From positions 1-64,000 of the forward strand of contig NZ_JBLBVK010000038.1 in the NCBI RefSeq assembly GCF_047314965.1: a stretch of 64,000 bases of DNA, read 5' to 3'. Below are positions 35,401 through 43,556 of the stretch, one piece after another. The notes under the pieces were generated by a model. That model saw only the letters and a program-made list of their open reading frames with translations. It did no database searches and had not been told where the DNA came from. Made by a program: the position numbers and the translations under genes. Positions within the stretch are counted from its first letter, which is position 1; each line of letters begins with the position of its first letter. This DNA comes from JAVJUV01 sp047314965. GTDB lineage: Bacteria > Pseudomonadota > Alphaproteobacteria > Rhodobacterales > Rhodobacteraceae.

Positions 35401-36934
35401 CCATGGACGCCAGCGTTTCCTTGCCGTCCTCGGCCATAGGCGCAAGGATCTGCTCCAGCTCCTCGATCGAATAGCCGGCCGCGATCTGCCGGCGGCGCAG
35501 TTCGCCATCTTCGAACAGGGGCTTTTCGGTCAGGCCCGACAGCTCGTCGTCCAGTTCCGTGATCTTGCCGACCCACTCGCCGAACGGCAGGCTTGCGGCC
35601 AGCGCGTCCTTGATCTCGGTGTCGTGGAACAGCTTGCCCTCTTTCATGTCGACCGCGATCATCTGCCCGGGGCCAAGCGCGCCCTTTTCGATCACCCGCG
35701 CCTCGTCGGTCGGCACCATCCCGGTTTCCGATCCGGCGATCAGCAGACCGTCGCCCGTCACCGTGTACCGCATCGGGCGCAACCCGTTCCGGTCCAGCCC
35801 GGCGCAAACCCAGCGGCCATCCGTCATCGCCAAAGCCGCGGGACCATCCCAAGGCTCCATCACAGCGTTGCAGTAGGAATACATGTCGCGCCACGCCTCG
35901 GGCAGCTCGACCGCCTGCTTCGACCAAGACTCGGGCACAAGCATCGTCTTGGCCATCGGCGCATTCCGCCCGGCCCGGACCAGCACTTCGAACACCGCAT
36001 CCAGCGCCGCCGAATCCGACGCGCCGTTCGCGATGATCGGCTTGATATCCTCCGCCGTGTCCCCGAACGTCGCCGACGCCATCCGGATCTCGTGCGATTT
36101 CATCCAGTTGACGTTGCCCTTCAGCGTGTTGATCTCGCCGTTGTGCGCCAGCATGCGGAACGGCTGCGCCAGCCACCACTGTGGGAAAGTGTTGGTCGAA
36201 TACCGCTGGTGATAGATCGCGAAGGCGCTCTCGAACCGTTCGTCCTTCAGATCGGGATAGAACTCGGCCACCTGCTCGGCCAGCATCATGCCCTTGTAGA
36301 TGATCGACCGGCAGGACAGGGAGCACAGGTAAAGCGTCGGCACCTGCGCCGCGGCGGCGGCTTTCTCGATCCGGCGGCGGATCACGTACAGCTCGCGCTC
36401 GAACGTCTCTTCGTCCACGCCCTTGGAATTCGAAATCAGGATCTGCTCGATCTCGGGCCGCGTCGCATTGGCCTTCTCGCCCAGAACGGACGTGTCCACC
36501 GGCACGTGACGCCAGCCATAGATGTAATAGCCCATCCGCAGGATCTCGGTCTCGACGATCGTGCGGCAGGTCTCCTGCGCTCCGAAATCGGTGCGCGGCA
36601 GGAACACCTGACCCACTGCCATCATCTGATCCTTACGCGGCTCGTGGCCGGTGCGCTTCACCTGGTCATAGAAGAAGGGAACGGGGATCTGTACGTGGAT
36701 GCCGGCGCCGTCGCCGGTCTTGCCGTCGGCATCGACCGCGCCACGGTGCCAGACCGCCTTCAAAGCGTCGATCCCGTTCTCGACCACCTTGCGCGACGGC
36801 TTGCCGTCGATCGAGACAACCAGGCCCACACCACAGGAGGAATGCTCCGTATCCTCGGTATAGAGACTGTTTTTCGCCATCCACGCCCGGCGTGCTTCCT
36901 CGGCGGCAGCCCAGTTTTCATCATACTTGGTCAT
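32402..36934 (-). CDS. gltB: Glutamate synthase (NADPH) large subunit
   Basis: GltB makes two glutamates from glutamine and 2-oxoglutarate together with GltD. The 1510-residue protein starts with a short propeptide; Cys34 in SSCGVG is the nucleophile of the glutaminase domain after cleavage. The central and FMN-binding synthase domains follow, with SGHNGGTGASP and the [3Fe-4S] cysteines in CIMVRQCQSNTCPVGVC. The C-terminal beta-helix (GXXGXXXG) domain has the GSNGCEYMTGGVAVILG type repeats. The ATG at 36934 overlaps the GFA-family gene stop by 4 bp (ATGA) and has GGGAGAG upstream. It is the last gene of gltD-unknown-GFA-gltB. Confidence 0.97.
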   Translation of the reverse strand: MTKYDENWAAAEEARRAWMAKNSLYTEDTEHSSCGVGLVVSIDGKPSRKVVENGIDALKAVWHRGAVDADGKTGDGAGIHVQIPVPFFYDQVKRTGHEPRKDQMMAVGQVFLPRTDFGAQETCRTIVETEILRMGYYIYGWRHVPVDTSVLGEKANATRPEIEQILISNSKGVDEETFERELYVIRRRIEKAAAAAQVPTLYLCSLSCRSIIYKGMMLAEQVAEFYPDLKDERFESAFAIYHQRYSTNTFPQWWLAQPFRMLAHNGEINTLKGNVNWMKSHEIRMASATFGDTAEDIKPIIANGASDSAALDAVFEVLVRAGRNAPMAKTMLVPESWSKQAVELPEAWRDMYSYCNAVMEPWDGPAALAMTDGRWVCAGLDRNGLRPMRYTVTGDGLLIAGSETGMVPTDEARVIEKGALGPGQMIAVDMKEGKLFHDTEIKDALAASLPFGEWVGKITELDDELSGLTEKPLFEDGELRRRQIAAGYSIEELEQILAPMAEDGKETLASMGDDTPSAVLSEKYRPLSHFFRQNFSQVTNPPIDSLREYRVMSLKTRFGNLKNVLDQDSSQTEIIVLDSPFVANAQFERLVEYFNDDMVEIDCTFPVGKGQGALQKALERVRSEAEDAVRSGAGHLILTDQHQGEGQVAMPMILATSAVHSWLTRKGLRTFCSLNVRSAECIDPHYFAVLVGCGATTVNAYLAEDSIADRIKRGLINGTLTEAVARYRAAIDAGLLKIMSKMGISVISSYRGGLNFEAVGLSRAMVHEYFPGMHSRISGIGVQGLQKKAEEVHARGFAGDSVLPIGGFYKARRSGETHAWEAQSMHMLQAACNKASYAMWQQYSAKMRSMPPIHLRDLLDIKPLGKPVPLEEVESITSIRKRFVTPGMSLGALSPEAHKTLNVAMNRIGAKSDSGEGGEDPAHFHPEPNGDNPSAKIKQVASGRFGVTAEYLNQCEELEIKVAQGAKPGEGGQLPGMKVTELIARLRHSTPGVTLISPPPHHDIYSIEDLAQLIYDLKQINPRAKVTVKLVASSGVGTIAAGVAKAKADVILISGHNGGTGASPATSIKYAGLPWEMGLTEAHQVLSMNNLRDRITLRTDGGLRTGRDIVMAAMMGAEEYGIGTAALIAMGCIMVRQCQSNTCPVGVCTQDERLREKFTGNADKVVNLITFYAQEVREILAKIGARSLDEVIGRADLLSQVSRGSAHLDDLDLNPLLITVDGADRIVYDREKARNSVPDTLDAEIVKDAARFLEDGEKMQLSYAVQNTHRTIGTRTSSHIVRRFGMRNSLQRDHLTVKLQGSAGQSLGAFAAPGLRLEVSGDANDYVGKGLSGGTIVVRPPMVSPLVAEDNVIIGNTVLYGATDGYLFAAGRAGERFAVRNSGAKVVVEGCGSNGCEYMTGGVAVILGKIGANFGAGMTGGMAYLYDADGTALDLMNLESLVVTSVNEGHYMTELETLLEMHLSETNSRKAAALLQHWDEEKGKFLQVVPREMLNKLKVPVELDRAIPAE

Positions 36935-37359
36935 GATTTCTCTCCCGCAAGGTAGTCCTGCAATTTCGCCATCTTTTCGGCTTCCGTCGATTGTGAAGCG
37001 CCGGGGAACGGCGCCAGCCATCCCGGTCGGTAATCCACGAAAATTTCACGCGTCACGGTCAAACCCGACTGGTCGTCCAGCGTGCCCGCCGCAACGCTGC
37101 TGATCGGCTTGCCCTTCATCTTCCACCAGAGCGTCGAGCCGCAGGTGCCGCAGGTCACCCGCTCGCCCCAGTCGCTGGCAAAATGGCTGACCGTCGCCTC
37201 CTGCCCCTCGACCTGGGCGTCCCTGACATTCACCGAGTACAACGGTCCGCCGCCCGTCCAGCGCTGGCATTGCGTGCAATGGCAGGCCAGAATCTCGTCC
37301 TCGACCTCGGCGCTGTATCGCACGGCGCCGCACAGACATTGCCCGGTTCGGCGCGCCAT
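36931..37359 (-). CDS. GFA-family zinc protein between gltD and gltB
   Basis: The 142-residue protein has the cysteine pattern of the GFA (glutathione-dependent formaldehyde-activating enzyme) family: CLCG at about 8-11, CHCTQC at about 26-31 and CGTCGS near 90. These bind two zinc ions. Family members other than the founding one have unproved roles, and formaldehyde activation has itself been questioned. The gene overlaps the upstream exported-protein stop by one base and the gltB start by 4 bp, so translation is tightly coupled to glutamate synthase. A role in handling thiol or aldehyde by-products is only a guess. Confidence 0.88.
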   Translation of the reverse strand: MARRTGQCLCGAVRYSAEVEDEILACHCTQCQRWTGGGPLYSVNVRDAQVEGQEATVSHFASDWGERVTCGTCGSTLWWKMKGKPISSVAAGTLDDQSGLTVTREIFVDYRPGWLAPFPGASQSTEAEKMAKLQDYLAGEKS

Positions 37360-38036
37360 CAGCTCTCCTCCCCGCAGTCGAACATCGTGATGTTCAGCAT
37401 GAAACCCTGATCGCCCGCGCGCAGAATGCGCACCGGCTCTCCCGGAATCTCTTCGGCGAAACCATCTATCTCCAGCTTCGACGGCCCGGTGAACAGGGTC
37501 TGGGTCGCCAGGTCCAGATACATCTCGCCCGAAATCTCCCAGACCATCGTTCCCAGGTCCAAAGCCCCGACGACGGCGATGCTCTCGATGTCACCGCCTT
37601 CAATACTCTGCACGTTCCCGGTCATTGCGGCCGACCCGGTGAACTCGGCTTCGCGCGGTGCGACCATTTGAAGATCGACAAGCGCCGTCTGGTCGACCTG
37701 GTCCACGCCATCGGTCAGAAGGTTTGTCAGCGAGAACGGATCGCGGTTGTCGGTCAGCTCCAGAAGGAAGCGCATTCCCTCGGCGTTCCAGCTGCTGACG
37801 AACTCGAAATCCGCGTCCGCGAACTCAACGTCCGTCAGTTCGCCGTCCTCGATCATCTCGCTCCGATAGATCAAGCCGTCCGGCGTCTGGCAGCGCAGCA
37901 CATGTTCGGCCACGCAGCCGCGCTTCTGGACGCTGTAAAGCGGTTCACACTGGTCGCGCGGCACAAGCTGACCGCTCTCGTCCGCAAATGCGGCGAGCGG
38001 CATCAGCACCAGACCGAGCGCAACCGTGCTCCTCAA
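37359..38036 (-). CDS. Exported protein of unknown function in the glt locus
   Basis: I do not recognise this protein of about 225 residues. With a TTG start at 38036 it begins with a clean signal peptide (about 18 residues, RSTVALGLVLMPLAAFA) and an AAGGA ribosome site 7 bp upstream; ATG starts at 38069 and 38090 would put acidic residues before the hydrophobic core. The mature part is acidic, with Cys residues in RDQCEPLYSVQKRGC and a later CQTPDG, and alternating strand-like segments, suggesting a beta-rich periplasmic domain. It lies 119 bp after gltD and overlaps the GFA gene by one base. Confidence 0.72.
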   Translation of the reverse strand: MRSTVALGLVLMPLAAFADESGQLVPRDQCEPLYSVQKRGCVAEHVLRCQTPDGLIYRSEMIEDGELTDVEFADADFEFVSSWNAEGMRFLLELTDNRDPFSLTNLLTDGVDQVDQTALVDLQMVAPREAEFTGSAAMTGNVQSIEGGDIESIAVVGALDLGTMVWEISGEMYLDLATQTLFTGPSKLEIDGFAEEIPGEPVRILRAGDQGFMLNITMFDCGEES

Positions 38037-38155
38037 GCCTTCATCCTTCGTTACCAGATAGGTCAGCATCACTGTCTGACCGGTTTCCAAATTCCTGCAC
38101 CTCAGTGCGCACTTGCCATACGCTTTGCCGACACTTTGCCGACGCTGCGCCGACC

Positions 38156-39574
38156 CTATTCCGCGGCAACAGCATTCGGCGCCAGGGCATCCGTCAGGAT
38201 GGCCTCGGCGGCTTCGCGCCCGTCGCGGATCGCCCAGACGACCAGCGACGCGCCACGCACGATGTCACCCACGGCATAAACGCCCTCAAGGCTGGTGGCA
38301 TGGGTGCGGAAATCCGCCTTGATCGTGCCCCAGCGGGTCACTTCAAGCCCCTCGACACCCCAAAGCTTCGGCAGGTCTTCCGGCTCGAAGCCCAGCGCCT
38401 TGATCACAAGGTCCGCCTCTTCGACGTAATCCGACCCTTCGATCAGTTCTGGCATCTGACGGCCCGTCGCATCGGGAGCACCCAGACGCATGCGCTGTGC
38501 CATCACGCCATTCTCGCTGATCCCGGCAGGCGCTGTCAGCCAGACGAATTCCACACCCTCTTCCTCGGCATTGGCCACCTCGCGCTGCGAGCCGGGCATG
38601 TTGGCGCGGTCGCGGCGATAAAGGCATTTCACGCTGGTCGCGCCCTGCCGGATCGCGGTGCGCACGCAGTCCATGGCGGTGTCGCCCCCACCGATCACGA
38701 CCACGCGCTTGCCCTCGGCGTTCAGTTCGCCACTCTCGAACTCGGGAACCTGGTCCCCGAAACTCTTGCGGTTGGACGCTGTCAGGTAGTCGATCGCGCG
38801 CACGGCCTTTCCTCCGTCCGGCCCGGGCAGGTCGCGGCTTTTGTACACGCCCGTGGCGATCAACACCGCGTCGTGTTTCTTGCGAATATCCTCGAAGGAA
38901 ATGTCCTCGCCGACGTTGCAGTTCAGAACAAACGTCACGCCGCCCTGTTCCAGCTGTTCGATCCGCTGCATGACGACAGGCTTCTCCAGCTTGAAGCCAG
39001 GAATGCCATAGGTCAGCAGCCCGCCGGCGCGGTCATAGCGGTCATAGACCGTCACCTGCACACCAGCCCGGCGCAGCGCGTCCGCGGCGGCAAGGCCGCC
39101 CGGCCCGGCGCCGATGATACCCACGCTTTCCTCGCGCTCCTTCGCCGGCTTGATCGGCTTGACCCAGCCCTTCTCCCAGGCGGTATCGGTGATGTATTTC
39201 TCGACCGAACCGATGGTGACTGTCCCATGTCCGGACTGCTCGATGACACAGTTGCCTTCGCACAGGCGGTCCTGCGGGCAAATCCGGCCACAGATCTCGG
39301 GAAAGGTATTGGTGGCCTGGCTGATCTCATAGGCCTCCTGAAGACGGCCTTCGGCGGTCAGCAACAGCCAGTCGGGAATGTTGTTGTGCAACGGACAATG
39401 CGACTGGCAGTAGGGCACGCCACACTGCGAACAGCGCGAAGCCTGCTCCTTCGCCTTGGCGTCGGCATACTCCGCGTAAATCTCGTCGAAATCTTCTTTC
39501 CGCACACTCGCGTCACGTTTCACGGGCATGTCACGTGGCACGGTTACGAATTTCAACATCGGATTCTCTGCCAT
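38156..39574 (-). CDS. gltD: Glutamate synthase (NADPH) small subunit
   Basis: GltD supplies electrons from NADPH to GltB. The 472-residue protein has N-terminal iron-sulfur cysteines (CSQCGVPYCQSHCP and CGRICPQDRLCEGNC), an FAD-binding GAGPGGLAAADAL motif, an NADPH-binding GGGDTAMDCVRTA motif, and the C-terminal VYAVGDIVRG FAD contact. The ATG at 39574 has GGAGAGG just upstream; an ATG four codons earlier is less likely. It is the first gene of a four-gene minus-strand set in which gltB comes last, rather than the more usual adjacent gltB-gltD order. Confidence 0.96.
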   Translation of the reverse strand: MAENPMLKFVTVPRDMPVKRDASVRKEDFDEIYAEYADAKAKEQASRCSQCGVPYCQSHCPLHNNIPDWLLLTAEGRLQEAYEISQATNTFPEICGRICPQDRLCEGNCVIEQSGHGTVTIGSVEKYITDTAWEKGWVKPIKPAKEREESVGIIGAGPGGLAAADALRRAGVQVTVYDRYDRAGGLLTYGIPGFKLEKPVVMQRIEQLEQGGVTFVLNCNVGEDISFEDIRKKHDAVLIATGVYKSRDLPGPDGGKAVRAIDYLTASNRKSFGDQVPEFESGELNAEGKRVVVIGGGDTAMDCVRTAIRQGATSVKCLYRRDRANMPGSQREVANAEEEGVEFVWLTAPAGISENGVMAQRMRLGAPDATGRQMPELIEGSDYVEEADLVIKALGFEPEDLPKLWGVEGLEVTRWGTIKADFRTHATSLEGVYAVGDIVRGASLVVWAIRDGREAAEAILTDALAPNAVAAE

Positions 39575-39786
39575 GGGCCTCTCCATCTTCGAAACGCCCT
39601 ATTATGACGGAACGCACAGAAAGAAAAGTCACTTATGCTGACCTATTTTCGATTATTTCGATGCCGCCGCGCAGCATCGAGGTCTCGTTTGGAGATTTTT
39701 AGGTCCGGTTTGTTACCTATTATCGATCTTTCCATTGAGTCACAGATGGTTAGATTGGCGCGGAATTTACCAAAAAAGCAGTCCGC

Positions 39787-40590
39787 ATGCCCATCCTACA
39801 CCTTGTAATTGTCGCGCTTATTCAGGGCATTACGGAATTTCTTCCGATTTCCTCGTCTGGGCATTTGATTCTTCTGCCGAATCTTACCGGACTCGCTGAT
39901 CAGGGTCAGGCAATTGATGTGGCCGTGCATGTCGGCACCCTTGGCGCTGTCATCCTTTACTTCTGGAGCGATGTCCGACGTGTCCTCGCAGGTTTGCCAA
40001 AGGTCGCGCGGCGCCAGATCGACGACCAGAACGCATGGCTTGCACTCTGCCTGATCATCGCGACGATTCCGGTGATCATCGCCGGCCTCGCCATCAAACT
40101 GATCGGCTTGGATGACGCACTGCGCTCAATCACGGTCGTCGCTTGGGCAACGATCATATTCGGCCTGGTTCTGCTGTGGGCAGATCGCACTGGCGCTCAC
40201 GACCGGGAAGCAGAGGCCTGGACGCTGAAGCACGCTCTGGTGATGGGACTATGGCAAGTGATCGCTCTGGTCCCCGGCACGTCACGTTCCGGAATCACGA
40301 TCACCGGCGCAAGACATCTGGGCTACAAGAGGCACGACGCTGCACGTCTCGCCATGCTCATGTCGATTCCAACGATTCTAGCCTCTGGCGTACTTCTATC
40401 CGCCGAAGTCGCAGCCCAGATGGACGTGGCGCTTGCGCGCGATGCCGCGATCGGCGCAGCATTCGCTTTCGTTGCGGCCTTGGGCGCACTTCACTTCATG
40501 ATGCGTCTGCTTAGATCGGTCAGCTTCACGCCCTACGTGATCTACAGGATCATCCTCGGCGCGATTCTTCTGGCGATCGCCTACACCTAA
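39787..40590 (+). CDS. uppP: Undecaprenyl-diphosphate phosphatase
   Basis: UppP (BacA) recycles the lipid carrier of peptidoglycan and surface polysaccharides and gives bacitracin resistance. The 267-residue membrane protein has the two signature repeats: GITEFLPISSSGHLIL at 14-29 with the catalytic Glu17, and LVPGTSRSGITI near 160-171 with the active-site Arg. About eight helices are visible. The upstream gap (39575-39786) is noticeably AT-rich and must hold divergent promoters for uppP and gltD. Its stop overlaps the convergent NDUFA9-like gene by 4 bp. Confidence 0.96.
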   Translation: MPILHLVIVALIQGITEFLPISSSGHLILLPNLTGLADQGQAIDVAVHVGTLGAVILYFWSDVRRVLAGLPKVARRQIDDQNAWLALCLIIATIPVIIAGLAIKLIGLDDALRSITVVAWATIIFGLVLLWADRTGAHDREAEAWTLKHALVMGLWQVIALVPGTSRSGITITGARHLGYKRHDAARLAMLMSIPTILASGVLLSAEVAAQMDVALARDAAIGAAFAFVAALGALHFMMRLLRSVSFTPYVIYRIILGAILLAIAYT

Positions 40591-41567
40591 CCGCGCAGGT
40601 TCTTCGCGCTGCGCGTCAGGTCGGAATACTGACCGTCCGGCCGGAACATCCACAGATAGGACGGCAGCACGGCGGCAAGCGAAGTCGGCCGGATGCCAAG
40701 GTCTGCAAGCGTCCTTGCGCCATCCGACACGATGTTGTCCCGCGCCAGCTGCCGAACCTGATCGACGGTCACCGGCGAAGGCGCAAGGCCTCCGGTCAGA
40801 AAGCTCAGCGCCCCGAAGACGCGGCCCATCGCTCGACCGACCCAGAATGGCAGGCCTATCACAAGGCGGCGGCGACGCACGACACCAAGCATCGTGTGCA
40901 TCAGCTCGCGGAACGTCGCGACGTCGGGACCACCCAGCTCATAGATCCCGGACTCCGCTTTTCCGAGAACCGCCATCTCCGCCGCCGCGGCAACGTCATC
41001 GACATAGACCGGCTGGAACTTCGTCTGGGCCCCGAACAGCGGGATTGCCGGAGCCATTCGCGACATGCCGGCAAAGCGGTTGAAGAACTCATCCTCGGGC
41101 CCGAACACGATCGAGGGGCGAAGAATAACGGCCGAAGGAAACGCCGCCAGAACATCCTCTTCGCCCTGACCCTTGGATCGGGCATATACGCTGTCGCTGT
41201 CGATGTCCGCGCCAATCGCCGAGACATGAACAAGACGGCCCACGCCCTGCTCAGCCGCAATCCGGGCAATTCGACCTGCACCTTCATGTTGCACCGCGTC
41301 AAAGGTATTCCTGCCCGATTCGGCCAGAATGCCCACGCAGTTCACAACAGCGTCCGCCCCCGACATGACTTCGCGCACGCTGTCGTCGTCGCGAATGTTG
41401 CAAAAAACGGGCTCGACTTGCCCGACGACACCGTAAGGTTTCACAAACATCGCCTCATTCGGACGACGCACGGCAACGCGCACGCGCCAGCCCTGCCGCG
41501 CCATACGCTGGGCAATATATCGTCCGACAAACCCAGAGCCGCCGTAGATCGTAACAAGTTTCGACAT
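40587..41567 (-). CDS. Complex I NDUFA9-like NAD(P)-binding protein
   Basis: The 326-residue protein is an atypical SDR with the N-terminal IYGGSGFVGRYIAQRMA nucleotide-binding loop (about 7-23), NCVGIL (76-81), VHVSAIGAD and the YARSKGQGE segment in place of classical YxxxK. It matches the family related to mitochondrial complex I subunit NDUFA9, common in alphaproteobacteria, where it is not part of the core nuo operon; a quinone or assembly role is suspected. The ATG at 41567 follows GAGGCC. It lies upstream of, and opposite to, the tRNA-Leu promoter. Confidence 0.9.
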   Translation of the reverse strand: MSKLVTIYGGSGFVGRYIAQRMARQGWRVRVAVRRPNEAMFVKPYGVVGQVEPVFCNIRDDDSVREVMSGADAVVNCVGILAESGRNTFDAVQHEGAGRIARIAAEQGVGRLVHVSAIGADIDSDSVYARSKGQGEEDVLAAFPSAVILRPSIVFGPEDEFFNRFAGMSRMAPAIPLFGAQTKFQPVYVDDVAAAAEMAVLGKAESGIYELGGPDVATFRELMHTMLGVVRRRRLVIGLPFWVGRAMGRVFGALSFLTGGLAPSPVTVDQVRQLARDNIVSDGARTLADLGIRPTSLAAVLPSYLWMFRPDGQYSDLTRSAKNLRG

Positions 41568-41650
41568 GAGACTAGGCCTCGTTTTTCCCGGTTCGGGTGT
41601 AGCCGCCGCATCGCCGGCGGGCAAGGCGCAAATCGACGCGCGATTGCCCG

Positions 41651-41679
41651 TTGACAGGCTCCTGTCCTGCGCTTATGTC
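41651..41679 (+). promoter_or_regulatory. Sigma-70 promoter of tRNA-Leu
   Basis: TTGACA at 41651-41656 is followed after exactly 17 bp by TATGTC at 41674-41679. The expected start of transcription is about 10 bp before the mature tRNA. The -35 box is perfect and the -10 box fair. Confidence 0.65.
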
Positions 41680-41696
41680 CCCCGCTCACGACACCT

Positions 41697-41783
41697 GCCC
41701 AGGTGGCGGAATTGGTAGACGCGCTAGCTTCAGGTGCTAGTGTCCGTACGGACGTGGAGGTTCGAGTCCTCTCCTGGGCACCA
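41697..41783 (+). tRNA. tRNA-Leu (anticodon CAG)
   Basis: The 87-nt sequence folds as a class II tRNA with CCA encoded. The acceptor stem pairs GCCCAGG with CCTGGGC, the anticodon arm is CTAGC-TTCAGGT-GCTAG with CAG in the loop, there is a long variable arm (TGTCCGTACGGACG) as in all leucine tRNAs, and the T-loop is GGTTCGAGTCC. Nearly all D-arm bases match E. coli tRNA-Leu(CAG). Confidence 0.97.
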
Positions 41784-41809
41784 ATCCTCCGAAGGCTTCG
41801 GAGAATTGC

Positions 41810-42421
41810 ATGACCAACCATCTTCATCACCGCGATCTTCCCGACGACCTTGGCTTCGGCTCATCGGTCGCGATCGACTGCGAGACGATGGGGCTTAACC
41901 CTCATCGTGACAGACTCTGCCTTGTTCAGCTGTCCTTCGGCGACGGCGACGCGCATATGGTTCAGATCGAAAGGGGACAAGACAGCGCGCCCAATCTTGA
42001 ACGGCTGCTGGCGGACAAATCGATCCTGAAACTCTTCCACTTCGGCCGTTTCGATATCGCCGCACTCTACAATGCCTTCGGAGCGCTCGCCGAACCGGTA
42101 TACTGCACCAAAATCGCGTCCAAGCTGGTACGTACCTATACTGACCGCCACGGCCTCAAGAATCTCCTGGAAGAGTTGCTGAACGTCGACATCTCGAAGC
42201 TTCAGCAAATGAGCGATTGGGGCGCGCCTCGCCTTACCAATGCACAGCTTGACTATGCGGCATCTGATGTTCTGTACCTGCACCGTCTGAAAGAACGACT
42301 TGATGAGCGGCTGGAACGGGAAGGCCGAACCGACCTTGCCCAGGCGGCATTCGATTTTCTTCCCACGCGCGCTCGGCTGGATCTTGCCGGCTGGCCCGAG
42401 ATTGATATCTTCGCGCACTGA
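41810..42421 (+). CDS. Short RNase D-type 3'-5' exonuclease
   Basis: The 203-residue protein is a DEDDy exonuclease domain without the HRDC domains of full-length RNase D. Catalytic residues are Asp23 and Glu25 (AIDCETMGL), Asp82 (HFGRFDIAAL), and Tyr149 with Asp153 (LDYAASDVLYL). It probably trims 3' ends of structured RNA such as tRNA in the cytoplasm. It follows the tRNA gene by 26 bp and precedes lptC by 14 bp, so it may be co-transcribed with the lpt genes. A separate full-length rnd may exist elsewhere. Confidence 0.92.
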   Translation: MTNHLHHRDLPDDLGFGSSVAIDCETMGLNPHRDRLCLVQLSFGDGDAHMVQIERGQDSAPNLERLLADKSILKLFHFGRFDIAALYNAFGALAEPVYCTKIASKLVRTYTDRHGLKNLLEELLNVDISKLQQMSDWGAPRLTNAQLDYAASDVLYLHRLKERLDERLEREGRTDLAQAAFDFLPTRARLDLAGWPEIDIFAH

Positions 42422-42435
42422 CCAGGAAGGCCTAT

Positions 42436-43050
42436 ATGGCTGCAATGGATCGCGCCGACAAATACTCCAGGCTTGTGCTCTGGCTCAAGGTGGCTCTGCC
42501 ACTTGCCGCGCTCGCAATCCTGTCGACACTTTTCTTCGTCGCCGAAACCCTGGATCCCGAGGCGGCCGTTCCCTATGCGAAAGTGGATGTGGAACGCATT
42601 CTTGCGGAACAGGGCATGACTCGCCCAACCTTTGGCGGTGTGACCACTGAAGGAGTCGAGATCGCCCTGTCAGCCGAATCAATCCGGCCCGGAGCAGACC
42701 GGAGATCGCGACTGATCGGCAAAACACTAAAGGCAGCCCTGACCATCCCGGATCGCGGCGAGATCACGATACAAAGTCCGGAAGGAATGATCGATGCCGA
42801 TACCGGTCAGGCCATCCTGCAGGGTGGCGCACTTCTGGAAAGCTCTACAGGCTACCGGATCGAGACCGAATCCATCGCAACATCGTTCCGAGAGGCGAAG
42901 GCGTGGTCTGACAACGAAGTCCGGATCACGGGGCCTGCGGGCGACATCACCGCAGGAGCGATGGAACTTCGGCGCCAACCCGGAGAAGAATCTGGCTACC
43001 TTCTTGTTTTCAAGGAGGGTGTACGCTTGCTATACGATCCTAAGTCATGA
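42436..43050 (+). CDS. lptC: LPS export system protein LptC
   Basis: LptC is the bitopic inner-membrane protein that passes LPS from the LptBFG transporter to LptA. The 204-residue product has one N-terminal helix (about 15-36) and a periplasmic beta-jellyroll domain with the repeated strand pattern ending in YLLVFKEGVRLLYDP. Sequence conservation in this family is low, so the call rests also on its place directly before lptA and lptB with a 4-bp overlap (ATGA) into lptA. Confidence 0.88.
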   Translation: MAAMDRADKYSRLVLWLKVALPLAALAILSTLFFVAETLDPEAAVPYAKVDVERILAEQGMTRPTFGGVTTEGVEIALSAESIRPGADRRSRLIGKTLKAALTIPDRGEITIQSPEGMIDADTGQAILQGGALLESSTGYRIETESIATSFREAKAWSDNEVRITGPAGDITAGAMELRRQPGEESGYLLVFKEGVRLLYDPKS

Positions 43051-43556
43051 AAAAAATCTTTAGCTCACTTCTCGCCTTTCCGTTTGTCGTGATGACCGCG
43101 ACTGGGCTTCTGTCGCAAGGTGCCGGCATCGCAATGGGGACGACTAGCTTCGACGCCGGTCAACCGGTCGAAGTCTCCGCCGACACTCTCAGCGTCGACC
43201 AGGGAACAGGCCAGGCTGTCTTCGACGGGAATGTTCTGGTGGTACAGGGTGACGTACGCATGACCGCCGGCCGTATCCTTGTTGTCTACGCTACGGCCAA
43301 CGGCGGCTCGGCAAGCGGAATTGACCGGTTGGAAGCCGAAGGCGGAGTTACCTTCGTCACCGCCACGGACGCTGCCGAAGCGCAACAGGCAACGTATTCA
43401 GTTGCGACCGGGACGGTCACCCTGTCGGGCGAGGTGCTGCTGACGCAGGGACAGAACGCGATTTCCGGGGATCGGCTTGTCATCGACCTCGCTTCCGGTA
43501 CAGGCCAAATGGAGGGCCGCGTCAGAACCGTTTTCGGAACCGGAGGCGGAAACTGA
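43047..43556 (+). CDS. lptA: LPS transport periplasmic protein LptA
   Basis: LptA forms the periplasmic bridge for LPS. The 169-residue protein has a signal peptide (about 1-29) and an OstA-like beta-jellyroll with the typical repeated strands PVEVSADTLSVDQGTGQAVF, GNVLVVQGDVRMTAGRILV and QNAISGDRLVIDLASGTGQM. It overlaps lptC by 4 bp at the start and lptB by 1 bp at the stop (TGATG). The C-terminus is short, as in other Rhodobacterales. Confidence 0.92.
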   Translation: MKKIFSSLLAFPFVVMTATGLLSQGAGIAMGTTSFDAGQPVEVSADTLSVDQGTGQAVFDGNVLVVQGDVRMTAGRILVVYATANGGSASGIDRLEAEGGVTFVTATDAAEAQQATYSVATGTVTLSGEVLLTQGQNAISGDRLVIDLASGTGQMEGRVRTVFGTGGGN

